Shown piece by piece: positions 62,753 through 64,000 of a stretch of 64,000 nucleotides of DNA. The stretch is taken from the NCBI RefSeq assembly GCF_013410545.1, contig NZ_JACCFV010000001.1:1798001-1862000 (forward strand). The letters run 5' to 3'. Both the position numbers and the translations under genes were made by a program. Every line of letters starts with the position of its first letter. Position 1 is the stretch's first letter. The stretch is from Pseudoclavibacter chungangensis. GTDB lineage: Bacteria; Actinomycetota; Actinomycetes; Actinomycetales; Microbacteriaceae. Below the pieces are notes generated by a model. The model saw nothing but the letters and a program-made list of their open reading frames with translations. It had not been told where the DNA came from and ran no database searches.

Positions 62753-64000
62753 TCAGCCGATGATCTGCTCGACGGGCCCTCGGAAGAAGTACACGAGGAA
62801 TCCGACCGCGACGAGCCACAGGAGCCAGTGCACCTGCTTGGCCTTGCCGCTCAGCGCGCTGATGAGGCACCACGACACGAAGCCGATGCCGATGCCGTTC
62901 GCGATCGAGTACGTGAGGGGCATCGTGACGATCGTCAGGAAGGCGGGGAGCGAGACGCGGAAGTCGGTGAAGTCGATCTCGGCGACCTGCGCCATCATCA
63001 TCGCGCCCACGACGACGAGGGCGGCCGAACCGACCTCGATCGGCACCGCGAGCGTGAGCGGGGTGAGGAACATCGAGAGGAAGAACAGTGCACCGGTGAC
63101 GACGGCCGCGAGGCCCGTCCGCGCCCCCTCCCCGATACCGGACGCGCTGTCGACGAACACGGTCGCCGACGAGGTCGACGTGGCGCCGCCCATGACCGCG
63201 CCCGCACCCTCGACGATGAACGCCGAACGCAGCCGCGGGAACGTCGAATCGGCGTTCGCGAGGCCGGCGCTCTTCGCGAGCCCCGTCATCGTGCCCATCG
63301 CGTCGAAGAAGTTCGTGAACAGCAGCGTGAAGACGAGCATCGTCGCCGCGAGCGGCCCGATGCGCGAGAACGCCCCGAACAGGTCGAACTGTCCGACGAG
63401 CCCGAAGTCGGGGATCGTGACGAACGAGGTCGGCAGCGCGGGGATCGTCATGTGCCACCCACCGGGCTCGTCGGACACCGAGCCGAGCTGGAAGATCGCC
63501 TGCACGATGATCGCGACGACGGTCGCGACGACCATCCCGATGAGGATGCCGCCCTTCACGCGGCGCGCGACGAGGATGCCGATGAGCACGAGCGCGAACA
63601 GGAAGACGACCGTCGGGATCGAGGCGATCGATCCGCCGTCGCCGAGTTGCACGGGCGGGCCGCCCTCGGTGCGGTTCACGAAGCCCGCGTTCACGAAGCC
63701 GATGAAGGCGATGAACACGCCGATGCCGACCGTGATCGCCGCCTTGAGCGGTGCGGGGACGGCCTTGAAGATCGCGGTCCGCGCGCCGGTGGCACCGAGT
63801 ACGACGATGAGGAGCCCGTTGATGATGACGAGCCCCATCGCCTCTGGCCAGGTCACCTGTCCCACGACCGCGACCGCGAGGAACGAGTTGATGCCGAGAC
63901 CCGCCGCGAGCGCGAACGGCACGCGCGCGATGATGCCCATGAGCATCGTCATGGTGCCCGCCGTGAGCCCCGTGGCGGCCCCCACCTGCGCGGCGTCGAG
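62753..64000 (-). CDS. NCS2 family purine/nucleobase permease (5' end beyond window)
   Basis: About 415 residues of the C-terminal part are present; the start lies beyond 64000. The frame runs open to the window edge (codons for LDAAQVGAATGLTAG), so the GTG near 63985 is internal. ALAAGLGINSFLAVAVVG, ILVARRVKGGILIGMV, FTNFFDAMGTMTGLAKSAGL and GAGAVMGGATSTSSATVFVDSASGIGEGARTGL are typical of the AzgA-like group transporting adenine, guanine or hypoxanthine with protons. About 12 helices are expected; the stop is followed by no clear hairpin. Confidence 0.9.
   Translation of the reverse strand, partial: LDAAQVGAATGLTAGTMTMLMGIIARVPFALAAGLGINSFLAVAVVGQVTWPEAMGLVIINGLLIVVLGATGARTAIFKAVPAPLKAAITVGIGVFIAFIGFVNAGFVNRTEGGPPVQLGDGGSIASIPTVVFLFALVLIGILVARRVKGGILIGMVVATVVAIIVQAIFQLGSVSDEPGGWHMTIPALPTSFVTIPDFGLVGQFDLFGAFSRIGPLAATMLVFTLLFTNFFDAMGTMTGLAKSAGLANADSTFPRLRSAFIVEGAGAVMGGATSTSSATVFVDSASGIGEGARTGLAAVVTGALFFLSMFLTPLTLAVPIEVGSAALVVVGAMMMAQVAEIDFTDFRVSLPAFLTIVTMPLTYSIANGIGIGFVSWCLISALSGKAKQVHWLLWLVAVGFLVYFFRGPVEQIIG

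Noticed and set aside
62753-63985. Complete permease starting at 63985
   Set aside because: The codon at 63985 is GTG inside a frame that stays open to the window end and the conserved N-terminal helix is missing, so the gene is truncated by the window.

Overview
The window comes from a high-GC actinobacterium, most likely a member of Microbacteriaceae or a close relative. The evidence is very high GC at third codon positions, many GTG starts, ATGA/GTGA gene overlaps, mycobacterial-type gene families (LpqY-SugABC, Rv2578c-type radical SAM, 13E12/DUF222-HNH) and leaderless promoters. I see no rRNA, tRNA or CRISPR array. The species cannot be fixed from the sequence alone.

Layout. 1-5.6 kb: a beta-phosphoglucomutase-like HAD gene between minisatellite-like repeats, then a DUF222-HNH (13E12-type) gene whose 5' end has been amplified upstream as a tandem array of about 209-bp units, followed by a large palindrome. 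5.6-10.2 kb: a trehalose-type ABC transporter (sugC-lpqY-sugA-sugB) plus a small membrane protein. 10.2-19.5 kb (minus strand): a compact Ter/TerD stress cluster with a nucleoside-like biosynthetic module (HAD, StiP/PELOTA, PRTase-TRSP, HpcH/CitE-like aldolase), TelA, three TerD proteins and two unknown proteins. 19.8-23.8 kb: transporters (OFA-type MFS with its small subunit, another MFS) and an SDR. 23.9-26.9 kb: pgi, a DUF6328 membrane protein and a 4'-phosphopantetheinyl transferase (PPTase).

26.8-32.1 kb: an M1 metallopeptidase translationally coupled to a 1318-aa Pls/PosA-type synthetase. With the adjoining PPTase this looks like a homopoly(amino acid) locus. 32.3-35.2 kb: a Tat-exported, lipid-anchored intradiol dioxygenase followed by its own tatA-tatC-tatB. 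35.3-38.9 kb: a HelR-type RNA polymerase-protecting ATPase with a rifamycin-associated-element-like palindrome upstream, and a convergent MATE exporter. 38.9-42.0 kb: an SPFH/zinc-ribbon/small membrane protein operon resembling Bacillus ydjGHI. 42.2-44.7 kb: an Rv2578c-type radical SAM gene under a LexA-box promoter, a flavin reductase with a palindromic operator, and sodA.

44.8-48.7 kb: an operon of acyl-CoA/AMP ligase, ketosynthase and acyl-CoA dehydrogenase. 48.9-52.5 kb: DUF1801, trmL, a UbiB-type kinase and a PadR regulator. 52.8-57.3 kb: a second DUF222-HNH locus with the same leader repeats and the same palindrome, plus an IS256-family element. 57.4-64 kb: a 14-bp repeat array, a UvrA-like ABC protein, a divergent regulator/small protein pair, a DUF998 protein and the 3' part of an NCS2 purine permease cut by the window edge.

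Four themes stand out: several envelope and antibiotic stress modules lie close together (Ter, HelR/MATE, UvrA-like, SPFH); there is a probable cationic poly(amino acid) synthesis locus; there is a second, cargo-linked Tat system; and intergenic DNA is unusually rich in short-period repeats. Protein functions are inferred from recognised motifs and family memory; no database search was run.
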